A stretch of 64,000 nt of DNA from Cristatella mucedo (taxonomy: Eukaryota > Bryozoa > Phylactolaemata > Cristatellidae). The position numbers and the translations under genes were made by a program. The notes below the pieces were generated by a model. That model had not been told where the DNA came from and searched no databases. It saw only the letters and a list, made by a program, of their open reading frames with translations. The DNA is taken from the NCBI GenBank assembly GCA_009760855.2, contig WPIO01000074.1:1161001-1225000 (forward strand). The letters run 5' to 3'. Of this stretch, positions 46,161 to 56,899 are shown one piece after another (the stretch's first letter is position 1; every line of letters starts with the position of its first letter).

Positions 46161-48465
46161 TATTTTTATATAACGGATATAACGCCGCGATATAATTATA
46201 TAACGATATAACTATATAACGCCAACGCGACTGGAACTCGCGGCGACCTCTATTTTACGAAATACGACGGGGCCGTTCAGGTCACCCATTCAAGTCGTTG
46301 CCAAACTGTCCTCTACTGAGTAACGCGGCACCGGACCTCGAACTCCTTGAGTTCAAATCCTGCTGGACTTCCGGCTGGACTTCTTTTTCGCCCGTCAATT
46401 CTCGCTAGCCTTAATATCGGGGTGGGGGGAATGACCGAGGAGCTGGAATAGAAGACGCTGCGCCAGCGAACGCAACAGGACTACGCTAGCATTGCAGCGA
46501 ATCGAGGCGACTTCCGTCGCTGTCAAGGACTAGGCTCGACTAAGCTGGGACTAGAACGAGGCTTGCAATTCTCGCTGGCACGAAAACGAGAGGATCGCAG
46601 CCCCTCTTGGCGCTCCCGGTCCCTTTCCATAGGCGGCGGCGGAATTCGGGCAGCCGCGATAACCCGATATGCCGATAAGCCGCCGTGCGACCCGAATTCG
46701 GTCGCTTCTGCCGACGCCATCGCGCACCTGCTGTCCGAGAACTGACGCACGCTCTACCACCGAGCGATCGCCTCCTGAGGCAGCTGCCTCTAGCGGTGGC
46801 GAAACGCGATTAGATGGGAAACCGAATATTGAATCCAGCTCCCCTCCAAATTGGCCGCCGACCCGCTCGCGGTCGCGGCGGCACTTCGGGACGACACTGA
46901 TTGGCCGGCCTCCGCTTCTGCTGCTGCTGCCGCCTCTGCAGCAGCTGCGGCTGGCGACCTTCAGTAGCTGCCCTTCACTTCCGGCCCCACGTGCTGGTGA
47001 AGCAAGCAGACCGCGCGAGACGTAGACGGAACGTCAATCGTTCTTTTTGGCCACCGCCTTCGAAGCGCGATCCTCGAGCGCCGTGGACAACTTAGCTGCG
47101 ACTGACGTCATCGCCAGGTCCAAAGAGCCCCGCCCCAGCGTGACGCCGGACTCAGGTGTTTACGGCCGACTGGGGCTCTCGGCATTCAGACCTCGGGGTC
47201 GAACGGCAGCCGTAGTCACTAATAGCATCCGTAAGCCCGACTGTAGAGGGGGCGGCGCTTATTCGGACGGAGCTTCGAGTTCCGGAAGATGGGAAGACGC
47301 GATCGCTTCGCTCATCCCACTCCCACGCCCACTCTGCGCTCGGCGACGAACTTCGGCACTGTCGGGTTCGCGGAAAAAACTAGGCGAATCAGGCGCCAGC
47401 TCTCTCGGCGCCTGGCGATCTCAGCCGGCGACACGCCGCATTCTTTCCTCGAACTGCCAGCTTCGCCACCACCCGCCCGCCGCTCGCTCACGTCGGCTAG
47501 CCTTTCTCCTCTTATCCCACCTCCGCTTCTACCTCCACTTCTCCCCGAACCGCCTATCGCTTTGCCTCTCGTCCTCGCGACGCCTTCACGTTGTGAGACC
47601 TTCATACCTCTCTTCGGACCGCCGGCCGCCCCGATGGAGCGAAGCCGCCAGCGAGACACGTGACGACGATCGGCGTCAGGTTGCACAATTCGTTCTGAAG
47701 CGGTGTCGGCAGCTGCTGGGGAGAGGGGCGCGGACTATGGCCGCCTCGACGGCAGCGGCTGCAGCTGCCGCCACCGTTGCCACCGCCGTACCGTTGGATG
47801 ACTCAACGTCGCCATAAGGTCACCTCCATCGCCCTTCCGGGAGCCAGCAGGCCCCCATCGCATTGGCCCGTCGCTGGGGGGGGGGGCAGTGCAGCTGCAA
47901 CTCATCGCTAGCACGTAGGTCTCTCGCCTCTGCCGGTCCGCGCTCGCAGCGGCGTCTGGCATTTGGCCCGCCTCCGCTGCCTCAGCTTCTTCGACGCCAC
48001 GTACTCCGTCCGCCGGCGGCACCACGCACTGAAAACAAACGCTCGCCCTAGGTCGCTCTGCGGTCAGCACATGCAAATCAAGCTCGAAACCAGCGTGGTG
48101 ACGAAAGCGCGGAACGCCGACGCGCGTCCGACGCTCGGCGTTCCGCTTACGTTGCTGCGGCTTCATCGATTTCACAACGCGAGCGGAGGCGTGGTCGCGT
48201 GCCGACGCAGGAAGATCCGACCGAAAATAGAACGACGTCGCGCGGCAAAAAAATGTGAAAGGCGTCGGCTGTGGCGGCGCCGCCTGCCGACGTTAGCCGA
48301 CGCAGCTGCTTCCACTTATTTTCAGAGCAGAGTAGAAATGGACCGTGTCGTCCCGGGGCGACGAGACTCGTGAAGCTCGCTCGCGCATATGCGTGCCAGA
48401 TGCACTCGGTTGCTCCGAAGGACCGCGGTCTGTCGGCCGATGCGTCCAGTGACGAAGGACGTCCT

Positions 48466-48838
48466 CCTCGTCCCATCGCCCCTCGCCCCATTGCTCCTCG
48501 CCCCATCGCCCCTGGCCCCATTGCTCCTCGCCCCATCGCCCCTGGCCCCATTGCTCCTCGCCCAGTCGCCCCGTCGCCCCATTGCTCCTCGCCCCATCGC
48601 CCCTGGCCCCATTGCTCCTCGCCCAGTCGCCCCATCGCTCCTCGCCCCATCGCCCCATCGCCCCTGGCTCCATTCCTCCTCGCCCCATCGCCCCTGGCTC
48701 CATTCCTCCTCGCCCCATCGCCCCTGGCCCCATTGCTCCTCGCCCCGTCGTCTCTCGCCCCATCGCTCCTCGACCAATTGTTCCTCGCCCAATTGCTCCT
48801 AGCCCCATCACTCATCGCCTCCTCATCCCATCGCCCCG
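48466..48838. repeat. 15-bp minisatellite 'ccccatcgctcctcg', ~25 units
   Basis: Units alternate 'ccccatcgcccctgg' and 'ccccattgctcctcg' in a partly 30-bp higher-order pattern. Period 15 leaves several frames open on both strands (48147-48861), giving Pro/Ala or Gly/Arg repeat 'proteins' that I regard as artefacts. It lies in the proposed first intron of the WAP gene. Confidence 0.93.
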
Positions 48839-49360
48839 CGGCTGACGCTGGGGCTCACTGAGGCGGCGAGTGCATTTATTTTCGGCGAAGTAGGACTTCG
48901 ATCGAAGCGGGCGTTTTCGCAGCACTTCGGAGCAGACGAAGAGGCACCGACGACGAACTGGTTATCACCTTCCCTTTCGCGAGCTCTCGTAGCTGCGTAC
49001 CATAGACAGGCGAGCTCCTGAAGAGCGAGCTTCCGGGCACCGACGGATGCCAAGGTGGTAAAGAGATACGTTCGTGTATAATCGGAATGCTCACGTGCAA
49101 CTGCCATTTCCCACGGCCCGCCCGTAGTTCGGGTAACGCGAGGGCCAAAGGTCGTCGGCTACTCCTCTTTAGCCTCAACCTTTCCCAGCGGTAGTCCCGA
49201 AGATTCGCCGACTGCGGTTGCATGACGCGATTCGATTCGCCCCTCCTAAAAGCTGCTCCGGAAGCTGCGCCCGACCGCCTGCGCATCGTGAGCGTTGCAT
49301 AAATCCATCGAGACGCCCCCGCAGTTACTGACGAGCTGGCGAAAACGCTTGCCGTTTCAG

Positions 49361-49408
49361 AAGTTATTCACCCTGTTCGCCAGCGTCCTCGTCGCCATCC
49401 TCGTGCAG
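49361..49408 (+). CDS. Exon 2 (signal peptide core) of the secreted WAP-domain gene
   Basis: 48 nt between the acceptor ttgccgtttcag and the consensus donor CAG|gtgagtg, phase 0 at both ends. It encodes KLFTLFASVLVAILVQ, a hydrophobic signal-peptide core ending in small residues. No in-frame ATG precedes it (the frame runs back to a TGA near 49289), so an upstream start exon is required; 45242-45250 fits. Its phase-0 end fits the phase-0 start of the cysteine exon at 53583. Confidence 0.58.
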
Positions 49409-49759
49409 GTGAGTGAGCGCGCACGCGCAAGCGTGCCGCAGCAGAAAGTTTGCTCTGAGCTCGTTCAACATGGCCGCGTGCAGTCTGAGCGTTGCAGCAG
49501 CTTCCGCCAGCGCCTTCTCCACTACGCTCTGCTCCAAGAGGGGCAAATCGCTGCGCTCGGCTAGTTGGAACTACTTCGTCCGTTAGCTGCTGCTGCTGCT
49601 CCTCCACGCATTCGATTCGTTCGCATTAAGGCGCTGTCTGCCGCTTTGGCTGCAGCTGCTTCGCGATCACGCGGCCCGCGGCTGACCAGTCGTGCGCCCG
49701 GGTGCACTCTTCGATAATCGGAATGATGAAATAGCGAAACTTCATTAAGCACCCTGGGA

Positions 49760-50125
49760 GAAGCCTCGTTTAATTGCGTGCAGAAAAAGCAAACGCCTCG
49801 ATGGATTTATTCGTGAGCATATGCTCACAATTTCAGCAGGCTTGTGCAAAGAAAGTAAGATTTACTCGGATTGTGCAAAGGCTGCTAGGAATGGGGCTTC
49901 TTAACTTACTTTTAAATGTAGGCAAGTCGGAGGCGATGTCTTCGTGTCAGCCGTTAGCTCGTTCTAGTCTTTAATAGAGTAATTATAGTTAAATTAATGA
50001 TACTATATTTGAATACCGGGGAGAACCTAATGTCTTTTTAAGCACTTTGCAGATGCTGTCGTAGAAGCACGATCAACCGATACGTGGTACCTTGGGCAAT
50101 GTCGGCGACCATAGTCAATGTAAAA
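49760..50125. other. Intron sequence, nothing recognised
   Basis: AT-richer DNA, inside intron 2 of the WAP gene. At 50015-50070 'gggagaacctaatgtctttttaagcactttgcagatgctg' is a faint antisense LINE 3' end. Confidence 0.45.
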
Positions 50126-50129
50126 TATA

Positions 50130-50318
50130 AAATTCATTTATGTAAAAAATCCTAGCTGATTAAACAGCCGCTTTTTGTATAGCAACAGAGGAGCCTTTAC
50201 AGCTATCACCACCGCTTTCAGTAGCAATAAAGGATCGCCCACCACAGGAATCGAACCCACTACCTCGGGACCAAAGTCGTAAAAGCAACCGCCTTACCTA
50301 GTGTGCCATCAGCGCCCC
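50130..50318 (-). mobile_element. tRNA-derived SINE, family 1 (antisense, well preserved)
   Basis: Reads 'aatcctagctgattaaacagccgc', 'gctatcaccaccgctttcagtagcaataaaggatcgcccaccac', reverse B-box 'aggaatcgaacccactacc', reverse A-box 'gccttacctagtgtgccatcagcgc'. A full-length antisense match to the sense copy at 17.5 kb. Confidence 0.83.
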
Positions 50319-50442
50319 AAGTGAACTTAATCTCTATCCAGGCGCTTCACATATGCCTCGGGGCTCGAGCCCACGACCTCAGCCAGACCTCGGTCGGGGC
50401 GAGCACCTTATCCACTGGACCAAACCAGCTCGGCGTAATGTG
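50319..50442 (-). mobile_element. tRNA-derived SINE, family 2 (antisense)
   Basis: 'agtgaacttaatctctatccaggcgcttcacatatgc' (tail hairpin), reverse B-box 'gggctcgagcccacgac', reverse A-box 'ccactggaccaaaccagctc'. It directly abuts the family-1 SINE, forming a SINE-SINE tandem in the same orientation. Confidence 0.8.
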
Positions 50443-50444
50443 GG

Positions 50445-51185
50445 TAGAGGTGGCGTACACATTGTCGACATGTAAATACGGTTGGCGGTAAGATAGATTG
50501 CGTCCGCCGGCTTACCTTATTTTATTAATATGCTTATTTTTTCTAGATGCCGTCAAGTCGAGGGGTGTCTCGTGACTTGTCGTGACCTTAGCGAGTTGCA
50601 GTCAGAAGAGAGCTGATATCTATAGAGAGCTCTCTTCAATAGCTATCGATATCGATAGCTGGTAGCGCCTTATCCAAAGGGGTTCAGGTTGATTTCGAGG
50701 CGAATCTACAGATGGCTGGACTGGACGGGGGTAGCGGTACGAGAAGAAGTACGAGCCATTTCGGAAGTATGGCTCATTTAGCCGGAAGCAAGCCGGAGCG
50801 ACGTAGAAAGGAGCGGACCTGCTGCAAGTGTGAGCACAAAAAGACGGACGTGGAGAAGCCAAATCAACTTACGGTTCGGCTCTCTTGGCTCCGTCTGCCG
50901 TGTTCAGTTATTGGTGCAAACATCACACCGAGGCTAGGCAAGCGGTCCAAGACCGACCCGAGATGAAGGAGAGCTGACAATGGTTAGTTCTACTTCTCGG
51001 CCAAGATGGAAGCTGGACCGGCGGAGCCGATCAATCGTGGGGCACCATCAATGGTGCGTCTTCTTCGGTCCTTTGAAAGGTGCAGACGACGATGGCATGA
51101 CGGGTGAAGTCAGCGAAGCTTCCGAGCAAGTTTATGTTTACTGGATACGATACTGTACGCGAGCTCCTTCTGTAGGTAGGTAGGA
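50445..51185. other. Intron sequence, nothing recognised
   Basis: Short frames without domains, within intron 2 of the WAP gene. Confidence 0.45.
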
Positions 51186-51187
51186 GG

Positions 51188-51189
<2 letters not shown>

Positions 51190-51219
<30 letters not shown>

Positions 51220-52840
51220 ACTTGATAAAGCACCCTCAGAGAACTCGGTCTCTTTCTAAGCGCTTTACATTTGCTGCAAAGGGAAATGCTATTGAATGGT
51301 GAGTAATATCATGTTTGAAAAAACAAACGAAATGAATAATATGGTTAGGGGTGACATGCACAGGGTCAGCATGCAAATGTGGTTAGTGGCAGCATGCACA
51401 GTGTCAGCACACATAAGCACATCAAGGACGAATCACAGGGACCCACTACATGCTGTCCTAAATAGGTGTGTTTTTAGGTTCCTTTTAAATGTGGTCAGGT
51501 CAGGGGATGTTCTGACGCAGGTCGGGAGGGAGTTCCAGGCTTTGGGAGCATATGAACTAAATGCACGGTCTCCAAAGGATTTAAGGTTTGTATGAGGTAT
51601 TTCTAGACTGTTGGATTCCGAAAAGCAGGTGGTACGATGCTTAGCCTGATGGGGTAGTATATCTGACAGATAGGCTGGAGCCATAGAATGAAGGGACCTA
51701 AAAGTGAGCGACAAAACCTTGAAGTCAATCCGTTGCTTGATTGGTAGCCAGTGCAGGTCGGCGAGAAGTGGAGTGATGTGGTAACTGCGACGCTCACGAC
51801 AGACAAGCCTAGCTACAGAGTTTTGCACCAGCTGCAATCGCCTGATCGCACATGCTGGTCGGCCAGTAAGCAGTGAGTTGCAGAAGTCGAGACGAGATGT
51901 CACGAATGCATGGACCAACATGGACGTGGTATCTTTATCTAAACAAGCCCGAATTTTAGCAATGTTATGAAGCTGAAAATAGGCGGATTTGACTGTGGAG
52001 CTGATATGGTCGTCTAACGAGAGGTCGCTTTGGAATATGACACCTAGATTTCGAGCTGATTCAACTGGAGATATGCTGGCAGAGCCAATTTTGAGAGTCA
52101 GCCTTTCCAATCTCTGGATCACACTGGGTTTGCCCATAACTAGTAAGTTAGTTTTATCATCGTTTAGTTTTAGAAAATTTGCTGCCATCCATGTGCGGAT
52201 GTCATCAATGCATGCAGCAAGTGAGTTTAGAGAATTTGAGGTGCTCGAAGGCTGGGAGGGATCAAAGCAAAGGTACAACTGAGTGTCATCTGCATAGAAG
52301 TGAAAGCCTAGATTGTGCTTGGCAATCACATCAGCAAGAGGCAGAGTATAAACCGTGAAAAGAACCGGACCTAGCACAGAGCCCTGAGGTACTCCATATT
52401 TCAGAGGTACTTCACATGATCTTTGTCTATTCACGTCAATACTCTGGAGTCTCCCACTGAGGTATGACCTGAACCACTGCAGAGCAGTGCCAGTGATGCC
52501 CAGGCGAGATGAGAGGCACTCTAGAAGAACTTTGTGATCGATGGTATCAAAAGCTGCCGAAAGATTGAGCAAAACAAGCAGAGACACTCTACCCATGTCT
52601 GCATTCCTAAGTAGGTCGTTGTATACCCGAAGCAATGCTGACTCTGTGGAGTAATTAGCTCTAAAGCCAGACTGTAACTTACTAGCAAGGTGTGAGGTTT
52701 CGATATACGAGTTCAGCTGGTCTGCCACGACCCGTTCGAGTGTCTTTGATAGGAATGGTAGAAGGGAAGCTGGGCGGTAGTTGCTCAAGTTCTCTTGGTC
52801 AAGTGTAGTTTTCTTAAGAAGTGGCCTGACGGTTCGCACT
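51190..52840 (-). mobile_element. CR1/L2-like LINE, 5'-truncated, open RT frame, antisense in a host intron
   Basis: Starts (as read on +) with (aataat)n at 51191-51218 and the hairpin, then the 3' UTR, then the RT frame in antisense to about 52838, where LINE similarity stops. It is very similar to the 26.7-kb and 38-kb copies and lies in the intron between signal-peptide and cysteine exons of the WAP gene, opposite to its transcription. Confidence 0.92.
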
Positions 52841-52908
52841 TCAGTGTGGAGAAGTATTCCCTCCGCTAGATTGTTTAAGTTGGCGTGTTTGGGGTATTCC
52901 CTCGGCAC
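51433..52908 (-). pseudogene. Reverse transcriptase of CR1/L2-like LINE (endonuclease lost)
   Basis: One uninterrupted frame. The first ~23 codons are flanking DNA, and LINE similarity begins at 'TVRPLLKKTTLDQENLSN'. It holds 'NYRPASLLPFLSKTLERVV', 'LLVLLNLSAAFDTIDH', '[17 protein letters not shown]', 'FHFYADDTQLYLCF' and the C-terminal 'FGDRAFSSYAPKAWNSLP'. Motif A reads L-N-L-S-A-A-F-D against L-D-L-S-A-A-F-D in the other copies, so the first Asp of the pair is changed to Asn. If that residue is the metal-binding one, this RT is dead despite the open frame. The upstream endonuclease region is missing by 5' truncation. Confidence 0.88.
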
Positions 52909-53000
52909 AGGTGGGAACGGATTCCTAGTTCACCGGTTAGGGTTTAGGGTCCGGGTCGCGCTTAGTGTGGAGGAGTACTCCCTCCGCAAGAGTGTTAGTG
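52842..53000. repeat. Duplicated 'cttagtgtggaggagtactccctccgc' sequence
   Basis: About 35 bp at 52842-52877 ('cttcagtgtggagaagtattccctccgc') recur at 52959-52995 with a few changes, separated by unrelated sequence containing 'ggttagggtttaggg'. Confidence 0.6.
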
Positions 53001-53582
53001 TAGCTGAGAACGTGCGAGGAGTGTGGAGATAAAGGTGAACTAGATGCGCAGCGACTTTGTGGGCTTGCGAATAAAGTTCACTAAAATCCCCAATTTGTGT
53101 GTCTCGCTTCCGATTCACGCCGCGGACTCACGACCCCCTTTAGTAACGGTAAGCAGCTCCTTGGGCTCACTTCCTCCCACTCTCCCAACCTCAATTATTC
53201 CGCACGGGTCAATCGCAGCTCCAACTTCTCGGCTGGGGGCTGTGCCTCCAGCTTCGGTAGCAGGTACCGAGGAAGTACACCAATGCGAATTCGAGGCCGA
53301 AAGACCTTCTAGCGCACACACCCCCCTCTACCGTCGCTCGGACTTTGAAAGCCAGTGCCTACTCTGCTTAGGATAGACGTGAGCCCCAGTGTGGTAGTCT
53401 ACAGGCAGTCTAGCTGCTGCGGCCGCCTCCGCGTCGTCGTCGTCGAAAAAGCGCTGGTCTCACCGGCCAAGAGTGAGGGCGAGAGTGAGAGTGAGAGGGA
53501 AAGACAGAAAGCGAAACTGGTCGGACCAAACGTGAAAGCAAGTGCTGCACTATCTAGAAACTCTTGTCCTCTCGCTTTTCAG

Positions 53583-53781
53583 AGTGGCAATGGTAAGCTG
53601 CAATGTCCGGATAAATACTGCGTGATGTGCAATATACCGCCCAACATGACCGAGGAGCAGGTGTACGGCCAGCGATGCGTGGTGTCCAAGGATTGTGCTG
53701 CGATGACAGGCCACCTCTGCTGCCGAAGAGACAACTTCGGTGCATTTTGCACTCAAGGAGTTGAGGACACGCCGCACGAAG
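53583..53781 (+). CDS. Exon 3 (eight-cysteine module) of the secreted WAP-domain gene
   Basis: The acceptor is ctctcgcttttcag, phase 0. The donor after GAA-G is gtgggatg, phase 1. It encodes a module with the same cysteine pattern as the exon at 19240-19435: QCP-x3-C-x2-CN, then VYGQRC, KDC, HLCCRR, AFCTQG. Exon lengths are 199 and 196 nt, and the last cysteine lies the same 12-residue distance from the splice junction in both. This paralogy is what fixes the splice sites. The eight cysteines including a CC pair resemble a four-disulfide core, so this may be a diverged WAP module. Confidence 0.68.
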
Positions 53782-53789
53782 GTGGGATG

Positions 53790-55440
53790 AGCAGGCGATG
53801 GAGCGCGCGCTAGCTCGCCGCCGACTACCGAAAATACCCTCGACGTACAGTCGCAGCATTTCATAAATTGCCACGTAGCACTTCGAGGCATTGGCAGCAC
53901 TGTTGGTTAGATTCTGCATCGTGCGGCTGCTCATTCTGATTGGCTGGTTGCCGCGGCCATTGAAGGCACCGTACCGAAGCTCTCGACGCTCACCTTCGGT
54001 ACGCTCGCTGAGTGCTTACCTCGAGAAAAAGCACGAACGTGTGCAAAGGAACGAGGCGTCATTGCTTAACATAGATCATAACTTTGCTTAGCATAGATCT
54101 CGAATTGGAATCTTCTACCAAATGTTGTTAAACTAACTTTCGACAACTTATTGTTCGTGTGCCCAGACGCATAATCAAAACATTCTTCTCATTTTTAACG
54201 GCAGCGTGGCAGCTGCAGCCGAAGACTCGCGCGAGATCTCACGCAAAGCGGCTCGTGCTGAAAGCCGGTTAGAGCGTTCTGCTAGAGGTCGGCCGAGGCG
54301 TGCTTCGCAGAATCGGTCGGGTGAAAGCGTGCGAAGCAAGCTGTAGCCGCGCCGGGCAGCTACGTAGAGTGACGCGAAGGCTGCCTCGATTGGCCTGATT
54401 AAATAATGATTAAATTTAGCGTCGTGAGCATTGCAAGCAAGTAGCCTGAACTCGTCCCAGAGGAAAATGCGTTAGCACTTTGCCTGTCCCATAGGAGAAA
54501 AACATGCTTCCGTCCGCAATCAAATTGAGACCTAACCAGGAAGAGTAAATCAAGCGCCCTCTCAAGAGGCGTGCACCGCCGCCGCTAGGCGGTGCACGCC
54601 GGAGGGGGAGGGGAGGGGAGAGCCAGATAAGAACGAAAGGCCAAAGCGGAGAAAAAGTAAAACCTCGGCCGAGGCTCATCTGGTGAGCCAGTTGTTGTAA
54701 AGCTCGCGTGCCCGTTCGCTCGCGGGTAGCTCGCCTTCGGCTCCGAGGCAGAGTGGCAGTAGACGAGTGGCAGTAGCAGCGGTAGTAGACGAGCTGCCTC
54801 GCCAGCAGAGATTCGACCAAACGAGCTGCTCGGGATACTGACGCAGTACTTTGCACTTTGCCGCATTTTTGGAGCTTTTGATGTAAAAAAAAAAAAAACA
54901 AGTGAAATTCAACGTGCTATGGAAGTGGTGGAACTAACTCTGGAGTCGGCCGTCTTCAGGCGCGATGCCGTTCGCGGTATAGTGCCATTCGGGGCGAGGT
55001 TGACGTCACTCTTATTTAACACCTCAGACGGCTGGAGGCTGGCCTCGTTGGCCTCGTCGGCACTCTGGCGGTGCTGTTATGGCGGCACTCTGGTGGCTCT
55101 CTGGCTAGCACTATTGCGGCGGCACTCTGGCTAGCACTCCGGCTGCATTATGTGACACCCTGGCTAGCACTCCGGCGGCATAATTGCGGCGGCACTCCGG
55201 CTGGTGGCAGGCTCCTCAGCGCGCGTGTTGGTCGGACAATACAGCTGGGCAAAACTTAATTGCTATGCCAACTGGTTTCAGTTCGATGGGCACGCTCGCT
55301 CGGCCTGTGCAGATGTGCCCAACTAAATTACACGTCGGCCGGATAATGCAGTTGGGCTCATCACCTCGCAGCCGCGGGCCAGGGCTCGCTCGCCGGGGCA
55401 GGGCTCGCTCGCAGGCGAGCGCTGGTAAAAGGCCAATGAG
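53790..55440. other. Intron of the WAP gene, nothing recognised
   Basis: Several antiparallel short frames, repeated 'gcggcactctggctagcac' words at 55080-55200 and an A-run at 54886-54899. No supported gene. Confidence 0.45.
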
Positions 55441-55446
55441 AGAAAA

Positions 55447-55940
55447 CGCGCGCCCGTCTATTTGTAACTCCACACAGCCACAAGGACTAAGTGTAGGTGT
55501 AACGCAGGAGAGCTCTCTGTGGCTTTCTAAAGACTAAGCTGCATTTTGATGCTCATGGTAGCCAACAGTCTTCATCTCGCTCTACAAAGGGAAGCGAAGA
55601 GCATAGCGTGGACGCGAGGGCCAGAAAGTGAAAGTGAAAGTGAGAAAGTGGAGCAGAAAGAGATTGTGAGAAAGTGAAGCAGCGCTGAAGTAGCATCGAA
55701 GGACGGCTGGAAAGTATGGGCCGCAGTCGGCTGCAGGAGCTTAGTTGCGGCTGCATAAGAAATTTGGAAACGAGCTCCGAAGTCTGGAATGTGCACAGCA
55801 CAGGCTTCTGTCGCCATCAATCTTTAAGCGTAGGGATTGAACAGCAGATACATCATCCGTAGAGGACCCGAGAACAAGAAGGCGGCTGAAACTGGTACCG
55901 TGCTCACTTAGGTGTAAGGAGCCAAACATTGACAGGCCAA
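55447..55940 (-). mobile_element. Second LINE family, decayed C-terminal fragment
   Basis: 'gtaactccacacagccacaagg', 'gtaacgcaggagag', 'gtagccaacagtcttcatctcgc' and 'agtcggctgcaggag...gcataagaa.tttggaaacgagctcc' follow the copies at 12.9 and 13.9 kb in order. Frames are broken. Confidence 0.65.
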
Positions 55941-55944
55941 ATGT

Positions 55945-56255
55945 GGGTCAAATTTAAAATTTTGTTCTGCGTCCGCTGATCAAAAGGCAGTCATCGAAGC
56001 TCATTCAGAAAACTAGGCATACAGAGGAACATCTGGGACTTATTGACGATCGATGCAGCCATATTCATCGCCAGCCACAGAGGCTTAGCTGCTTTTTTAC
56101 GTAATTTGCATTGCTTTTTCCGACGGTCGCTTTGATCGTTCGACGCTGCGCCACTGCCCAGCCGCCGATGCCCAGCCGCCGATGCAGCAGCTGCTGCTGT
56201 CCTGTGACGTTCTCGCTTTCCGATCGCGCCGCACGGCGGTTCGTTGCTTGTTTGA
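55945..56255. other. Intron end before the WAP exon
   Basis: Ends with a pyrimidine-rich stretch 'cggttcgttgcttgtttgatccag'. A duplicated 'cagccgccgatgcccagccgccgatg' lies at about 56158-56184. Confidence 0.5.
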
Positions 56256-56260
56256 TCCAG

Positions 56261-56760
56261 GCCGATGCCCACGGACGGTGCCTCTGCCTCTGGGCGATCG
56301 AGCTGCCCGCTGTCCTGCTGACATGAGCAACATGTGCTCGTTCGACGCCGACTGCCCACTCGACGAGAAGTGCTGCCGCACTGCGTGCGGACACAAGGAG
56401 TGCTCCGCCGTCGGCTTGCCCAAGCCTACGGCGGTTGGATCGAGCGTCGCCGCCACCGCCACGGCAGGGAACGCGGGCGGCCATTCATCCGGTGCCGCGT
56501 CAAGACCGCCGACGGCACTGCCCTCACCGAACCCTGTGTCGTCGGCTGCGACTGTGGCGAGTCAGAAGATCGCCGACCAGAAGCCGATGTCGGAGACTCA
56601 GCGGCGGATTATGGAAATGCTGCGAACCAAAGTCGCACTGCTTTCACAGAGGATTCAAATGTGGAAAGAAAAAGCTCTTCGCCTGCGACAGCTGCTCGGC
56701 GGCAAGATGACGGCAACGGCAATCCCGGCAGCAGCAGCCGCCGCCCGGCCGCGACCCTAG
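56261..56760 (+). CDS. Exon 4 (WAP domain plus Ala/Pro-rich tail) of the secreted WAP-domain gene
   Basis: The acceptor ttgtttgatccag leaves phase 1, matching exon 3 and the WAP exon of the 19-kb paralogue; both start G-(S/R)-C-P-(K/R). Eight cysteines in canonical WAP order: RCP, RCPADMSNMC, SFDADC, EKCC, RTAC, HKEC (residues ~2-46 of the exon). After the domain the frame continues ~120 codons. First comes an Ala/Ser/Thr/Pro-rich linker, then 'ETQRRIMEMLRTKVALLSQ', a helix-like basic stretch, then an Ala-rich end and TAG. The paralogue stops right after its WAP domain, so the tail may be real, or a further intron may be hidden. Frame +2 (to 56888) is also open. The WAP call is strong, the C-terminus weak. 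Confidence 0.68.
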
Positions 56761-56899
56761 CCGACGCCTGCGTCCGGCTGCCAACTCATGCTGCCAGACC
56801 GGCACGCCGGCCGGCGATGCCACCGCCGCCGGCAGTGCTAGCGGAGCCCGTTTCGGTGCTGCCGCTGACCCTGCCAAGCTTTTTGTAGCTTCACTAGAC

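Larger units (their letters stand above)
44600..49750. other. GC/CpG-rich island region
   Basis: About 5 kb of GC-rich DNA with CpG abundance and numerous long overlapping Arg/Ala/Pro-rich frames on all strands. These frames are composition artefacts. The only coding pieces I support are the small exons at 45242-45250 and 49361-49408. A second TATA-like 'cgataaaaagc' at about 45628-45638 could be an alternative promoter. Confidence 0.55.

Noticed and set aside
44592-48373. Many long Arg/Ala/Pro-rich frames on both strands
   Set aside because: GC-rich island effect. Frames overlap on opposite strands and carry no motif.
48147-48861. Pro/Ala and Gly/Arg repeat proteins up to 222 codons
   Set aside because: A 15-bp minisatellite keeps frames open on both strands. 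No start context, domain or splice support.
52926-52941. 'ttagggtttaggg' as a telomere-like repeat
   Set aside because: Only two imperfect units. No array.
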